Source of the DNA: Streptomyces sp. SLBN-118
GTDB lineage: Bacteria > Actinomycetota > Actinomycetes > Streptomycetales > Streptomycetaceae
Reading direction: 5' to 3'
Assembly: GCF_006715635.1 (NCBI RefSeq)
Contig: NZ_VFNP01000001.1
Location: 3,906,001 to 3,970,000, forward strand
DNA length: 64,000 bases
Made by a program: the position numbers and the translations under genes. This document shows positions 9,033 to 19,000 of the stretch, one piece after another. Position 1 is the stretch's first letter. Each line of letters opens with the position of its first letter. The notes under the pieces are model-generated. The model saw only the letters and a list, made by a program, of their open reading frames with translations, did not search any database and was not told the origin of the DNA.

Positions 9033-10109
9033 TCAGTTGGACAGCGGGAGTTGAACGACAAGCAGCTTTCCGGCCATCGTCACGCCCCCGTCCATCGCGA
9101 TCGCGAGCCCGTCCGCGTACACATGCGGGCCTTCGACAACCGGACGCGCCCCGTCCTCGCCGTCCTCGGTGCCCACCTCGCCGAGCAGATACGGAATGGG
9201 GCTGTGGCCGTGCACGACGCGCTTGCCGCCGTAGGCCGAGAGCAGTTCGCGTACGGCCTGCGGTCCCGCGTCGTCGCGGAAGGCGAAGCGCTTGGTGAAT
9301 TTGCGGAACAGGTCCCAGCACTCGTCGGCGTCATTGCGGGTGAGGATCGCGTGCACCGTGTCGTTGACGTCCTCGATGCTGGAGCCGTAGTCCAGATACG
9401 CGGTGGTGTCGGAGTGCATCAGCAGATGCTCGTCCTCCTCGATCACCGCGTCCAGGCGGGCCATCCACTGCAGATGGACCTCCTGGAGCCGGTCCATGTC
9501 CGACTTCTGACCGCCGTTGAGCAGCCAGGCGGCCTGGAAGGTGGCGGTGCCGGCGCCGGAATTGACCGGTGTGTCACCGAACCGTTTGGCGCCGAGGAGC
9601 AGCAGTTCGTGATTGCCCATCAGGGCCTTGCAGTAGCCGCCGGCGGCCGCCGCCTCGGCGGAGAGCCGCATGACGAGGTCGATGACGCCGATGCCGTCGG
9701 GACCGCGGTCGGTGAAGTCGCCGAGGAACCAGAGGCGGGCATGGCCCGCGGCCCAGTGGCCCTCGGCGTCGATGAGGCCCTGTCCGGTGAGGGCGGCCAC
9801 GAGTTCGTCGAGATAGCCGTGGACATCGCCGACGACATAGAGCGGGCCGAGGCCGTCGGGCGCTGGCGCCTCGTCGGGTGTGATCTCCACCTGGACGGTG
9901 TCGCCGGGACCGCCGGAGCTGATCACCGGTAGGTCGCGCTCGGTGGGGGTGTAGCCGTCAGGGGTTTCGCCCTCGGGGACCGCGTTGCCGGGATGGGAGG
10001 AAGGTGTGGGCTGTTGTGACTGCACGGGCACCTGCGCATAGGGCGGCACGCGGAAATCGCGCAATGTCGCCGTCCGCACCACGGGTCCTTGACCGGCCCC
10101 CTGAGTCAT
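9033..10109 (-). CDS. Calcineurin-like metallophosphoesterase
   Basis: A 358-residue protein with a Pro/Gln/Thr-rich N-terminal region of about 90 residues and a binuclear metallophosphoesterase domain. The metal-binding motifs are all present in order: GDVHGYLDEL, GDFTDRGPDG, GNHELLLLG and near the C-terminus VVHGHSPIPY. The GDxHG...GDxxDRG...GNHE arrangement resembles PPP-type serine/threonine phosphatases and diadenosine tetraphosphatases (ApaH), so the substrate may be a phosphoprotein or a nucleotide. The ATG at 10109 has a strong GGAGGGG in front; the open frame runs 11 codons further up without a ribosome binding site. It is transcribed toward the membrane-protein gene. Confidence 0.86.
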   Translation of the reverse strand: MTQGAGQGPVVRTATLRDFRVPPYAQVPVQSQQPTPSSHPGNAVPEGETPDGYTPTERDLPVISSGGPGDTVQVEITPDEAPAPDGLGPLYVVGDVHGYLDELVAALTGQGLIDAEGHWAAGHARLWFLGDFTDRGPDGIGVIDLVMRLSAEAAAAGGYCKALMGNHELLLLGAKRFGDTPVNSGAGTATFQAAWLLNGGQKSDMDRLQEVHLQWMARLDAVIEEDEHLLMHSDTTAYLDYGSSIEDVNDTVHAILTRNDADECWDLFRKFTKRFAFRDDAGPQAVRELLSAYGGKRVVHGHSPIPYLLGEVGTEDGEDGARPVVEGPHVYADGLAIAMDGGVTMAGKLLVVQLPLSN

Positions 10110-10283
10110 CGACCCCTCCACCACCGTCGCGCCGCCGTTCACCTCTCGGCCCAGCCTGGTCGGGGTGGTCCGCGGTGTCGTGCGCCCATCATAGGAATGA
10201 GGTCGGCGCTCTGTGACGCACCAGGGGTGGTGAATCCATCAGCACCCCTGGTTCGCCGGTTGTTTCATCCCGATTCGTAAGGT

Positions 10284-11396
10284 CTAGTCCGGTGAAGGTG
10301 ATCGCGGGGCGCTCACGGTCGTTCGCGGAGGGCGGCGCTGCGAGGACGTCCGCACGATCAATTCAGTGGGTATCACCTGTTCCACCGGCCGGTCCTCGTC
10401 GACGCCTTCGATGGCGTCGATGAGGAGCTGGACGACCGCCGTGCCGATCCTGCGCGGTTTGAGCGAGAGCGTGGTGATGGGCGGTTCGGTGGTGGCATAC
10501 ACGGTCGATTCGCTGCAGCAGACGAGCAGCAGATCCTCGGGGACGCGCAGGCCGTACCGCCGGGCGGCGGCCAGCAGATCGGTGCCGTTGGGGTCGAAGA
10601 GCCCGTAGACCGCGTCGGGTCTGTCCGGGCGGGCGAGCAGCCGGTCGGCGGCGACTGCGCCGGCGCACGGGTCGTGGGCGGGGTAGGACTCGTAGACCGG
10701 ATCCTGGCCCACGCGCTCGCACCAGTTCAGATACGCGGTGGTGGACAGGCGGGTGTAGGTGTCGGTGGTGGTGCCGGTGAGCAGGCCGATCCGGCGGGCT
10801 CCTGCGTCGGCGAGGTGGTCGAGCAAGTCGAGTACGGCGGCTTCGTGGTCGTTGTCGACCCAGGCGGTGACCGGAAGCGTGCCGCCCGGCCGTCCGTCGG
10901 AGACTACGGGCAGGCCTTGGCGGACGAGTTCGGTAACCACAGGATCATGGTCGGAGGGGTCGATGACGACGGTGCCGTCGAGGGCGACGTTCGACCAGAC
11001 GTCGTGGCGTGAGGTGGCGGGCAGGATGACGAGCGCGTAGCCGCGGGCGAGCGCGGCCGAGGTCGCGGCTCTCGCCATTTCGGCGAAGTACGCGAATTCG
11101 GTGAAGGTGAAAGGTTCATCCCCGTACGTCGTCACCGTCAGGCCGATGAGGCCCGATTTTCCGGTACGGAGGGTTCGGGCCGCTGCGGAAGGGCGGTAGC
11201 CCAGCCGGTCGGCGACTTCGCGGACATGTTGGCGGGTGGCGTCCGGGAGCCGGCCCTTGCCGTTGAGCGCGTCTGAGACAGTCGTGATCGAGACACCGGC
11301 TGCGGCGGCCACGTCTCGGATGCCCGCCCGACTCTGCCGGCTGCTCCGGCGGGATGTCTCCGTCCGGCTCACCTGGTGCTTCCCTGCTGCTGTCAT
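10284..11396 (-). CDS. LacI-family transcriptional regulator
   Basis: A 370-residue repressor with an N-terminal LacI helix-turn-helix and hinge (IRDVAAAAGVSITTVSDALN then TRQHVREVADRLGYRPSAAAR) and a periplasmic-binding-protein-like effector domain (IGLTVTTYGDEPF, VVIDPSDHDP, DAVYGLFDPNGTDLLAAA, PITTLSLKPRRIGTAVVQLL). The basic start of about 25 residues before the helix-turn-helix is longer than usual, so an internal start is possible. It lies divergent from hisC across 370 bases and no sugar-utilisation genes are nearby, so its regulon cannot be read from context. Confidence 0.9.
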   Translation of the reverse strand: MTAAGKHQVSRTETSRRSSRQSRAGIRDVAAAAGVSITTVSDALNGKGRLPDATRQHVREVADRLGYRPSAAARTLRTGKSGLIGLTVTTYGDEPFTFTEFAYFAEMARAATSAALARGYALVILPATSRHDVWSNVALDGTVVIDPSDHDPVVTELVRQGLPVVSDGRPGGTLPVTAWVDNDHEAAVLDLLDHLADAGARRIGLLTGTTTDTYTRLSTTAYLNWCERVGQDPVYESYPAHDPCAGAVAADRLLARPDRPDAVYGLFDPNGTDLLAAARRYGLRVPEDLLLVCCSESTVYATTEPPITTLSLKPRRIGTAVVQLLIDAIEGVDEDRPVEQVIPTELIVRTSSQRRPPRTTVSAPRSPSPD

Positions 11397-11766
11397 GGCG
11401 AGCCGATAGTAGGGCTCGTGTGGGCGGTTGAGCCGGTCGCATATTCACCCATCGACAGGCACGTTTCTGCATGATCATTCACGCTTAACTGCCTTGGAAA
11501 TCAAGGGAGTTGGGTGCTGCACTCGCACCGTCCCGGGTACCGGGCCACACAGGCCTGTCGAATGGTCGATGTTTCGAAGAGGTCTCAACTCACCACTACG
11601 GGTGATGCGCGCCACGGCGTGAGCTACCGGCGCGCGCCACGGAGACGAGCGCTCCCCCCTTTCCTGGCCACCGCCATTCGCAGTGGCCGGGAATCCTCAT
11701 AAGGTGAGCAGTAATCGAACCTGCCCACGGTGCGAGAAGCTACGAGAAGCACGAGGAGGACCTGCG
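11397..11766. other. Divergent intergenic region between lacI-type gene and hisC
   Basis: There are 370 bases with no gene I can support. It includes a run of relatively AT-rich sequence at 11440-11510, a small dyad TCACC-N6-GGTGA near 11589-11604 and the strong GAGGAGGACC ribosome binding site of hisC at its right end. Two promoters facing outward are expected, but I cannot assign -10 and -35 boxes with confidence. Confidence 0.5.
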
Positions 11767-12846
11767 GTGAGCGAGACGAGCCCCAAGCTGCGCGCTGAGC
11801 TGGACGGCATCCCCACCTATAAGCCGGGCAAGCCCGCGGCTGCCGGCGGCCCGGTCGCGTACAAGCTGTCGTCCAACGAGAACCCCTATCCGCCGTTGCC
11901 CGGTGTGATCGAGAGCGCGATCGCCGCGGCGCACGGGTTCAACCGCTACCCGGACATGGCCTGCACCGGCCTGATGAATGAGCTGGCAGACCGCTTCGGT
12001 GTGCCGGTGACGCATCTGGCCACGGGCACCGGCTCGGTCGGCGTCGCGCAGTCCTTGCTACAGGCCACCTCGGGTCCGGGGGACGAGGTCATCTATGCCT
12101 GGCGGTCCTTCGAGGCGTACCCGATCATCACCCAGATCAGCGGAGCGAAGTCGGTGCAGGTGCCGCTGACCGCCGGTGATGTGCACGATCTGGACGCGAT
12201 GGCCGATGCGATCACCGACAGGACCCGGCTGATCTTCGTCTGCAACCCCAACAACCCGACCGGCACCGTGGTGCGCAGGGCCGAGCTGGAGCGGTTCCTC
12301 GACCGTGTGCCGTCGGACGTTCTGGTGGTGCTGGACGAGGCGTACCGCGAGTTCATCCGCGATGCCGACGTTCCGGACGGTATCGAGATCTACCGCAACC
12401 GGCCCAATGTGGCGGTGCTGCGCACCTTCTCCAAGGCGTACGGCCTGGCGGGACTGCGGGTCGGCTTCGCGATCGCGCATGAGCCGGTGGCCGCGGCATT
12501 GCGCAAGACCGCGGTGCCCTTCGGTGTCTCGCAGCTCGCGCAGGACGCGGCGGTCGCCTCGCTGCGTGCCGAGGATGAACTGCTCGGCCGGGTCGGCTCG
12601 CTCGTGTGCGAGCGCGCGCGGGTCTACGACGGCCTGGTCCGGCAGGGCTGGACGGTGCCCGAGACCCAGGCGAACTTCGTCTGGCTGCGGCTCGGCGACC
12701 GCACACTCGACTTCGCGGCAGTGTGCGAGAAGGCCGGTGTAGTGGTCCGGCCCTTCGCCGGTGAGGGCGTGCGGGTCACGATCGGGGAGACCGAGGCCAA
12801 CGACCTCTTCCTGCACACCACCGAGGCGTTCCGCAAGGAGATCTAG
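11767..12846 (+). CDS. hisC: Histidinol-phosphate aminotransferase
   Basis: Fold-type I PLP aminotransferase, 359 residues, acting on histidinol phosphate or a related aromatic amino acid such as phenylalanine. Motifs in order: [18 protein letters not shown], a [22 protein letters not shown] phosphate site, [24 protein letters not shown] and the PLP lysine region [19 protein letters not shown]. The arginine clamp [10 protein letters not shown] closes the protein. The GTG at 11767 has a very good GAGGAGG ribosome binding site; the upstream open frame has none. It lies outside the main his operon, so an aromatic aminotransferase role (as for some HisC2 paralogues) is a fair alternative. Confidence 0.92.
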   Translation: MSETSPKLRAELDGIPTYKPGKPAAAGGPVAYKLSSNENPYPPLPGVIESAIAAAHGFNRYPDMACTGLMNELADRFGVPVTHLATGTGSVGVAQSLLQATSGPGDEVIYAWRSFEAYPIITQISGAKSVQVPLTAGDVHDLDAMADAITDRTRLIFVCNPNNPTGTVVRRAELERFLDRVPSDVLVVLDEAYREFIRDADVPDGIEIYRNRPNVAVLRTFSKAYGLAGLRVGFAIAHEPVAAALRKTAVPFGVSQLAQDAAVASLRAEDELLGRVGSLVCERARVYDGLVRQGWTVPETQANFVWLRLGDRTLDFAAVCEKAGVVVRPFAGEGVRVTIGETEANDLFLHTTEAFRKEI

Positions 12847-12869
12847 GGCGGACAGGACCTGGAAGAGAC

Positions 12870-13286
12870 CTAGAAGACCTCCTGGGCCGCGTCGGCTCGT
12901 TCGACGCGGACCGGGTCGCCGGGGCGGACCGTCGCCAGCAGGCGGGGGTCGCCGTCGATCCGGCCGAGGACATTGCACGGGCTCGCGCGGCGGCATTCTC
13001 CCTCGAACTCCGTGCTGGGAGACCCCCAGCCGCGCGAGATCGGAGTGGCACCGAAGGCAGCGTGAGCGCGTTGCCCTCGGTCCAGAACGCGACTGTGCCC
13101 GGCGCGACCACGTGTTGTGTGTCCGCCTCCAGGGCGGGGGAGACGTTCGTGTCGAAACAGTCCTCGTTGCCCCAGGTCAGGGCGGTGGAGGTGAGTGGCA
13201 GAGACCCCGCGAGCGCCTTGCTCGTGGGGGTTTCGTCGAGGGTTGCGGGCAGGTGCCCGGCCGGATTATGAGATGCGTATCTGCAC
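12870..13286 (-). pseudogene. Broken cyclophilin-like fold protein gene
   Basis: The reverse strand encodes a recognisable small cyclophilin-like protein in pieces. A GTG at 13286 starts VQIRIS, then the frame meets TAA at once. The body continues in another frame (NPAGHLPATLDETPTSKALA, TWGNEDCFDTNVSPALEAD, GTVAFWTEGNALTLP). After a second shift near 13075 the C-terminus is readable again (PCNVLGRIDGDPRLLATVRP then VRVERADAAQEVF and a stop at 12870). Joined together the pieces give a protein of about 135 residues, normal for the family, so at least two small indels have killed it. The reconstructed order is seen directly; the identity of the family is from recognition of the conserved segments. 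Confidence 0.78.
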
Positions 13287-13374
13287 CCGCGAACTTCAAC
13301 AAGATGTTGACGTTCTCGAGAAGAGGTACCCCCCTGACAGGATGGATTTCGCATGGGTCATAATTGCTTGTGAA

Positions 13375-13390
13375 TGTGAACGCGTTCACA
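13375..13390. promoter_or_regulatory. Rex operator (ROP) upstream of cydA
   Basis: TGTGAACGCGTTCACA is an exact match to the Streptomyces Rex consensus TGTGAACNNNTTCACA. Rex is the NADH/NAD-responsive repressor known to control cydABCD in S. coelicolor. The site lies about 80 bases before the cydA start, where it can block the promoter until NADH rises under oxygen limitation. Confidence 0.95.
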
Positions 13391-13471
13391 AGCGCGTCTC
13401 GATTGTCCCGAGATCGGTGGGATGAGAGGGGCAAGCTGCCGATCACTCCGGCGATGCAAGGAGAAGATGAC

Positions 13472-14980
13472 GTGGACATAGCCCTGGCCCCCGAGACTCT
13501 GGCCCGATGGCAGTTCGGCATCACCACCGTCTACCACTTCCTCTTCGTTCCTCTGACGATCTCGCTCGCCGCGCTCACCGCCGGCCTGCAGACCGCCTGG
13601 GTCCGGACTCAGAACGAGAAGTATCTCAAGGCCACGAAGTTCTGGGGCAAGCTCTTCCTGATCAACATCGCCATGGGTGTCGTCACCGGCATCGTCCAGG
13701 AGTTCCAGTTCGGCATGAACTGGTCCGACTACTCGCGCTTCGTCGGTGACATCTTCGGCGCCCCGCTCGCCTTCGAGGCGCTGATCGCGTTCTTCTTCGA
13801 GTCCACCTTCATCGGACTGTGGATCTTCGGCTGGGACAAGCTGCCGAAGAAGATCCACCTCGCCTGCATCTGGATGGTGTCGATCGGCACCATCCTCTCC
13901 GCGTACTTCATCCTGGCCGCCAACTCCTGGATGCAGCACCCCGTCGGCTACCGGATCAACAAGGAGCGCGGCCGGGCCGAACTCACCGACTTCTGGCACG
14001 TACTCACCCAGAACACCGCGCTCACCCAGTTCTTCCACACCATCACGGCCGCCTTCCTCGTCGGTGGCGCCTTCATGGTCGGCATCGCAGCCTTCCATCT
14101 GGCGCGCAAGAAGCACATCCCCGTGATGCGGAGCTCGCTGCGGCTCGGGCTGGTCACCATCGTCGTTGCCGGACTGCTCACCGCTGTCAGCGGGGATCTG
14201 CTCGGCAAGGTCATGTTCAAGCAGCAGCCGATGAAGATGGCCGCAGCTGAGGCGCTGTGGGACGGCGAGGCGCCCGCGCCCTTCTCGGTCTTCGCCTACG
14301 GCGATGTCGAAAGGGGCCACAACAAGGTCGCCATAGAGATCCCAGGACTGCTGTCCTTCCTGGCCAACGACGACTTCACCTCGTTCGTCCCCGGCATCAA
14401 CGACGTCAACAAGTCCGAGCAGGAGAAGTTCGGTCCCGGCGACTACCGGCCCAATATCCCCGTGGCCTACTGGGGCTTCCGCTGGATGATCGGCTTCGGG
14501 ATGGCATCCCTCACCATCGGCCTGATCGGACTCTGGCTCACCCGCAAGAAGTTCATGCTGCCGGCCCACCTGCGGACGGGCGAGGACGAAGTGCCCCATC
14601 TGGTGCTCTTCAAGAGCAAGGCGCTGAACCCCAGGCTCACGAAGTGGTACTGGATCATCGCCCTGTGGACGATGGCCTTCCCGCTGATCGCCAACTCCTG
14701 GGGCTGGATCTTCACCGAGATGGGGAGGCAGCCCTGGGTCGTGTACGGCGTGCTGCGCACCCGTGACGCGGTCTCCCCCGGTGTCTCGCAGGGTGAAGTC
14801 CTCACCTCGATGCTCGTGTTCACCCTGCTCTACGCAGTGCTCGCCGTCGTCGAGGTCAAGCTGCTCGTCAAGTACATCAAGGCCGGACCGCCTGAGCTCA
14901 CCGAGGCCGACCTCAACCCGCCCACCAAGATCGGCGGCGACGACCGCGACGCCGACCGGCCGATGGCCTTCTCGTACTGA
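13472..14980 (+). CDS. cydA: Cytochrome bd ubiquinol/menaquinol oxidase subunit I
   Basis: Haem-bearing subunit of cytochrome bd, the high-affinity quinol oxidase of the cytoplasmic membrane. It has 502 residues with nine or so membrane helices. It opens with LAPETLARWQFGITTVYHF (His ligand region), has a short Q-loop typical of non-proteobacterial enzymes, and carries the family motif WIFTEMGRQPWVVYGVLRT. The GTG at 13472 is chosen because AAGGAG lies 8 bases upstream and the family begins near this point; the open frame starts earlier inside the promoter. It is followed after 22 bases by cydB and then cydCD, with a Rex operator in front, so the operon responds to redox state. Confidence 0.97.
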   Translation: MDIALAPETLARWQFGITTVYHFLFVPLTISLAALTAGLQTAWVRTQNEKYLKATKFWGKLFLINIAMGVVTGIVQEFQFGMNWSDYSRFVGDIFGAPLAFEALIAFFFESTFIGLWIFGWDKLPKKIHLACIWMVSIGTILSAYFILAANSWMQHPVGYRINKERGRAELTDFWHVLTQNTALTQFFHTITAAFLVGGAFMVGIAAFHLARKKHIPVMRSSLRLGLVTIVVAGLLTAVSGDLLGKVMFKQQPMKMAAAEALWDGEAPAPFSVFAYGDVERGHNKVAIEIPGLLSFLANDDFTSFVPGINDVNKSEQEKFGPGDYRPNIPVAYWGFRWMIGFGMASLTIGLIGLWLTRKKFMLPAHLRTGEDEVPHLVLFKSKALNPRLTKWYWIIALWTMAFPLIANSWGWIFTEMGRQPWVVYGVLRTRDAVSPGVSQGEVLTSMLVFTLLYAVLAVVEVKLLVKYIKAGPPELTEADLNPPTKIGGDDRDADRPMAFSY

Positions 14981-15002
14981 GGCCCTGAGGAGCTGCTGAG
15001 GC

Positions 15003-16004
15003 ATGGAACTTCACGACGTCTGGTTCGTACTCATCGCCGTCCTGTGGATCGGCTACTTCTTCCTGGAGGGCTTCGACTTCGGGGTCGGCGTCCTCACCAA
15101 GCTGCTGGCCAGGGACCGGACCGAGCGGCGGGTCCTGATCAACACCATCGGACCCGTCTGGGACGGCAACGAGGTGTGGCTGCTGACCGCAGGCGGTGCG
15201 ACCTTCGCCGCCTTCCCCGAGTGGTACGCCACGCTCTTCTCCGGCTTCTATCTGCCGCTGCTGCTCATCCTGGTCTGCCTGATCGTGCGCGGAGTGGCCT
15301 TCGAATACCGGCACAAGCGGGAGGAGGAGCGCTGGCAGACCAACTGGGAGCATGCGATCTTCTGGACCTCGCTGCTGCCTGCCCTGCTGTGGGGCGTCGC
15401 CTTCGGCAACATCGTGCGTGGGGTGAAGATCGACGGACAGATGGAGTACGTCGGCAACTTCTTCGACCTGCTCAACCCGTACGCGATTCTGGGCGGGCTG
15501 GTCACGCTGACTCTGTTCACCTTCCACGGTGCGGTGTTCGCCGCACTGAAGACGGTGGGAGACATCCGCGCACGGGCACGGACTCTGGCCCTGAAGCTGG
15601 GGCTGCTCACGGCGGCCCTGGCGCTCGGCTTCCTTCTCTGGACCCAGGCCTCTCACGGCGACGGTAAGAGTCTGGTCGCGATGGTGATCGCTGTGGTGGC
15701 ACTCGTCGGCGCGATCGTGGCCATCACGGCAGGACGTGAGGGATGGTCGTTCGCGCTCTCCGGTGTCACGATCACGGCCGCGGTCGCGATGCTGTTCCTC
15801 ACGCTCTTTCCGAACGTCATGCCGTCCACGCTCAATGAGGAGTGGAGCCTGACGGTCACCAATGCCTCGTCGAGTCCGTACACCCTGAAGATCATGACCT
15901 GGTGTGCCGGCATCGCCACTCCGCTGGTGCTGCTCTACCAGGGCTGGACGTACTGGGTCTTCCGCAAGCGGATCGGTACGCAGCACATCGTCGATGCCCA
16001 TTAG
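15003..16004 (+). CDS. cydB: Cytochrome bd oxidase subunit II
   Basis: Second subunit of cytochrome bd, 333 residues, eight hydrophobic helices. It begins MELHDVWFVLIAVLWIGYFF and has LEGFDFGVGVLTKLLARD, GPVWDGNEVWLLTAGGATFA and FPEWYATLFSGFYLPLLLIL, the most conserved blocks of CydB. The start ATG has GAGGAGCTGCTGAGGC in front. It lies between cydA and cydCD in the usual order, and the stop is only a few bases before the cydCD start. Confidence 0.97.
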   Translation: MELHDVWFVLIAVLWIGYFFLEGFDFGVGVLTKLLARDRTERRVLINTIGPVWDGNEVWLLTAGGATFAAFPEWYATLFSGFYLPLLLILVCLIVRGVAFEYRHKREEERWQTNWEHAIFWTSLLPALLWGVAFGNIVRGVKIDGQMEYVGNFFDLLNPYAILGGLVTLTLFTFHGAVFAALKTVGDIRARARTLALKLGLLTAALALGFLLWTQASHGDGKSLVAMVIAVVALVGAIVAITAGREGWSFALSGVTITAAVAMLFLTLFPNVMPSTLNEEWSLTVTNASSSPYTLKIMTWCAGIATPLVLLYQGWTYWVFRKRIGTQHIVDAH

Positions 16005-16010
16005 TGGGGG

Positions 16011-19000
16011 ATGTTTCACGTGAAACCGATCGACCCGCGTCTGCTCCGCTACGCCCGGGCCACCCGCCGATTCCTGATCGCGGTGGTGCTCCTCGGTCTT
16101 GTCGGGGCGGCGCTGGTCGTCGCCCAGGCGATGCTGATCGCCGACGTGGTGGTGGGAGCCTTCCAGAAGGGGCTCTCCACCTCCGGTCTCGGGACACCGC
16201 TGCTCCTCCTCGCCGCGGTCGCCATCGGCCGGGCACTGGTCTCCTGGCTGACCGAACTGGCCGCCCACCGTGCGAGCGCGGCGGTCAAGTCGGAGCTACG
16301 GGGGCGGTTGCTGGAGCGGGCCGCCGAGCTGGGGCCGGGCTGGCTGAGCGGGCAGCGCACGGGGTCGTTGGTCGCGCTCGCCACGCGGGGAGTCGACGCC
16401 CTCGACGACTACTTCTCGCGTTATCTCCCGCAGTTGGGGCTGGCGGTCGTGGTGCCGGTGGCGGTGCTGGCGCGGATCGTGACCGAGGACTGGGTCTCGG
16501 CGGCGGTCATCGTAGTGACGCTGCCGTTGATCCCTGTGTTCATGGTCCTCATCGGATGGGCCACCCAGGACCGGATGGACCGCCAGTGGCGGCTGCTGTC
16601 CCGGCTGTCGGGGCACTTCCTCGATGTGGTCGCCGGTCTGCCGACCCTGAAGGTCTTCGGGCGGGCGAAGGCGCAGGCCGAGTCGATCCGCTCCATCACC
16701 GCGGAGTACCGGCGGGCCACCCTGCGGACGCTGCGGATCGCCTTCCTCTCCTCCTTCGCCCTGGAGTTGCTGTCGACGCTCTCGGTGGCACTGGTCGCCG
16801 TCGGCATCGGGATGCGGCTCGTGCACGGGGATCTGGATCTGTATACGGGGCTGGTGATCCTGATCCTCGCGCCCGAGGCGTATCTGCCGATCCGGCAGGT
16901 GGGGGCGCAGTACCACGCGGCGGCAGAGGGGCTTTCGGCCGCGGAGGAGATCTTCCAGGTCCTGGAAACGAAGCCGCGGGCGGGCGGTACGGGGGAGACT
17001 CCGGGCAGCCTGCGCCTCGAGCTGGACGGGGTGACCGTCCGCCATGCGGGGCGCAGTGAGGCGTCGTTGGACGGGGCATCCCTGGTGGTCGAGCCCGGGG
17101 AGACGGTCGCACTGGTCGGGCCGAGCGGCGCCGGGAAGTCGACGCTGCTGAATGTGCTGCTCGGGTTCGTGGAGCCCGCGGCAGGGCAGGTGCGGGTCGG
17201 GGGCGTGGACCTCTCCTCACTGGACCTGGAGCGGTGGCGGCAGCGGATCGCGTGGGTGCCGCAGCGGCCGTACCTCTTCGCCGGAACGGTCGCGGAAAAC
17301 GTGCGGCTGGCACGGCCGGACGCCGATGAGGCTGCGGTGCGGGAGGCGCTGCGCCAGGCGGGGGCGTACGACTTCGTGGCGGAACTCCCCCAGGGTGTGG
17401 ACACGCGGCTCGGCGAGGACGGGGCCGGTCTCTCGGCCGGTCAGCGGCAACGTCTCGCGCTGGCCAGGGCGTTCCTCGCGGACCGGCCCCTGCTGCTGCT
17501 CGACGAGCCGACGGCGGCGCTGGACGGCGAGACCGAGGCGGGCATCGTCGACGCGGTTCGGCGGCTGGCCTCCGGCCGGACGGTGCTTCTGGTCGTCCAC
17601 CGGCCGGCGCTTCTGGCGGTGGCGGACCGCGTGGTGGAGGTGGGCCTTCGCGCGGGCTCACCTGTGGTGCCGGGGCCGTCGGCTTCGTCGGACAGAGGGG
17701 GCGGCGGCGCGGTTTCTCCCTTCGAGGAGGGTGCCTCATCAGCTTCACCGGACGGTGCGATTCTTCCCTGCGGGCCGGGACGTGCAGGGGGCCTTGTCCC
17801 GGGCTCCTCCCTCTCAGGAACCGGTGGGCTTGCGCGGGTGCGGGGGATGGCCGGTCACCTGCGCGGGCGGTTCGCGCTCGCGCTGCTGCTGGGGAGCCTC
17901 GCGCTGGGGTCCGCCGTAGGGCTCATGGCCGTTTCGGGGTGGCTGATCTCGCGCGCCTCCGAGCAGCCCCCGGTTCTCTATCTCATGGTGGCCGTGACGG
18001 CGACCAGGGCCTTCGGAATCGGTCGGGCCGTCTTCCGCTACGCCGAGCGCCTCGTCTCGCACGACGCCGTGCTGCGGATGCTCGCCGAGCTGAGGGTGGC
18101 CGTCTACCGCAGGCTGGAGCGCATCGCGCCCGCCGGCCTGCGGCAGACCAGGCGCGGGGATCTGCTCACCCGGCTCGTCGCCGATGTGGACGCGCTGCAG
18201 GACTACTGGCTGCGGTGGCTGCTGCCGGCGGGCGTGGCCGTCGTTGTGGGTGCGGGATCGGTCGGATTCACCGCATGGCTGCTGCCGGAGGCCGGGGCCG
18301 TTCTTGCTGTCGGCCTGCTTGTCGCAGGTCTTGCCGTACCGTTGATCAGCGGGACCTTCGCCCGGCGGGCCGAACGGCAACTGGCGCCCGCCCGTGGGGC
18401 ATTGGCCACCCGGGTCGTCGATCTCCTGGGTGGGACCGCCGAGTTGACCGTCGCCGGAGCTCTGAAGGGCCGGATCGAGAAGACACGGGAGGCCGACCTT
18501 CGGCTGACACGCATCGCCTCGCGCGGCGCGGCGGCCACGGCGCTGGGTGGCGGGCTCTGTGCCCTGGCCTGCGGGCTGACCGTGGTGTGCGCGGCGTTCG
18601 CCGGAGTACAGGCGGTGCGGGACGGACGCCTCGACGGGGTGTTCCTGGCTGTCGTGGTGCTCACTCCGCTCGCCGCCTTCGAGGCAGTCACCCCACTGCC
18701 GCAGGCTGTGCAGTACCGGCAGCTGGTCAAGCGCAGTGCCCAGCGCATCCACGAGGTCCTGGACACGCCTCTTCCCGTACACGAGCCGGAGCACGCTGCC
18801 ACGCCGCCCGCGAGGGCGTTCCCGCTCGAAGTACGGGGACTGAGCGCCCGGTACGCAGGGCAGGAGCGGGACGCGCTCGACGGCTTCGAGTTCACCCTGA
18901 GCGCGGGCAGGCGCATCGCCGTGGTCGGCACTTCGGGTTCGGGCAAGACCACGCTCGCGCAGGTGCTGCTCCGCTTCCTGGACGCCAGGGAGGGGACGTA

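Noticed and set aside
12776..13354. A 192-codon reverse frame as an intact gene upstream of cydA
   Set aside because: Only the middle part resembles a cyclophilin-like protein; both ends are wrong frames. It is better read as a pseudogene.
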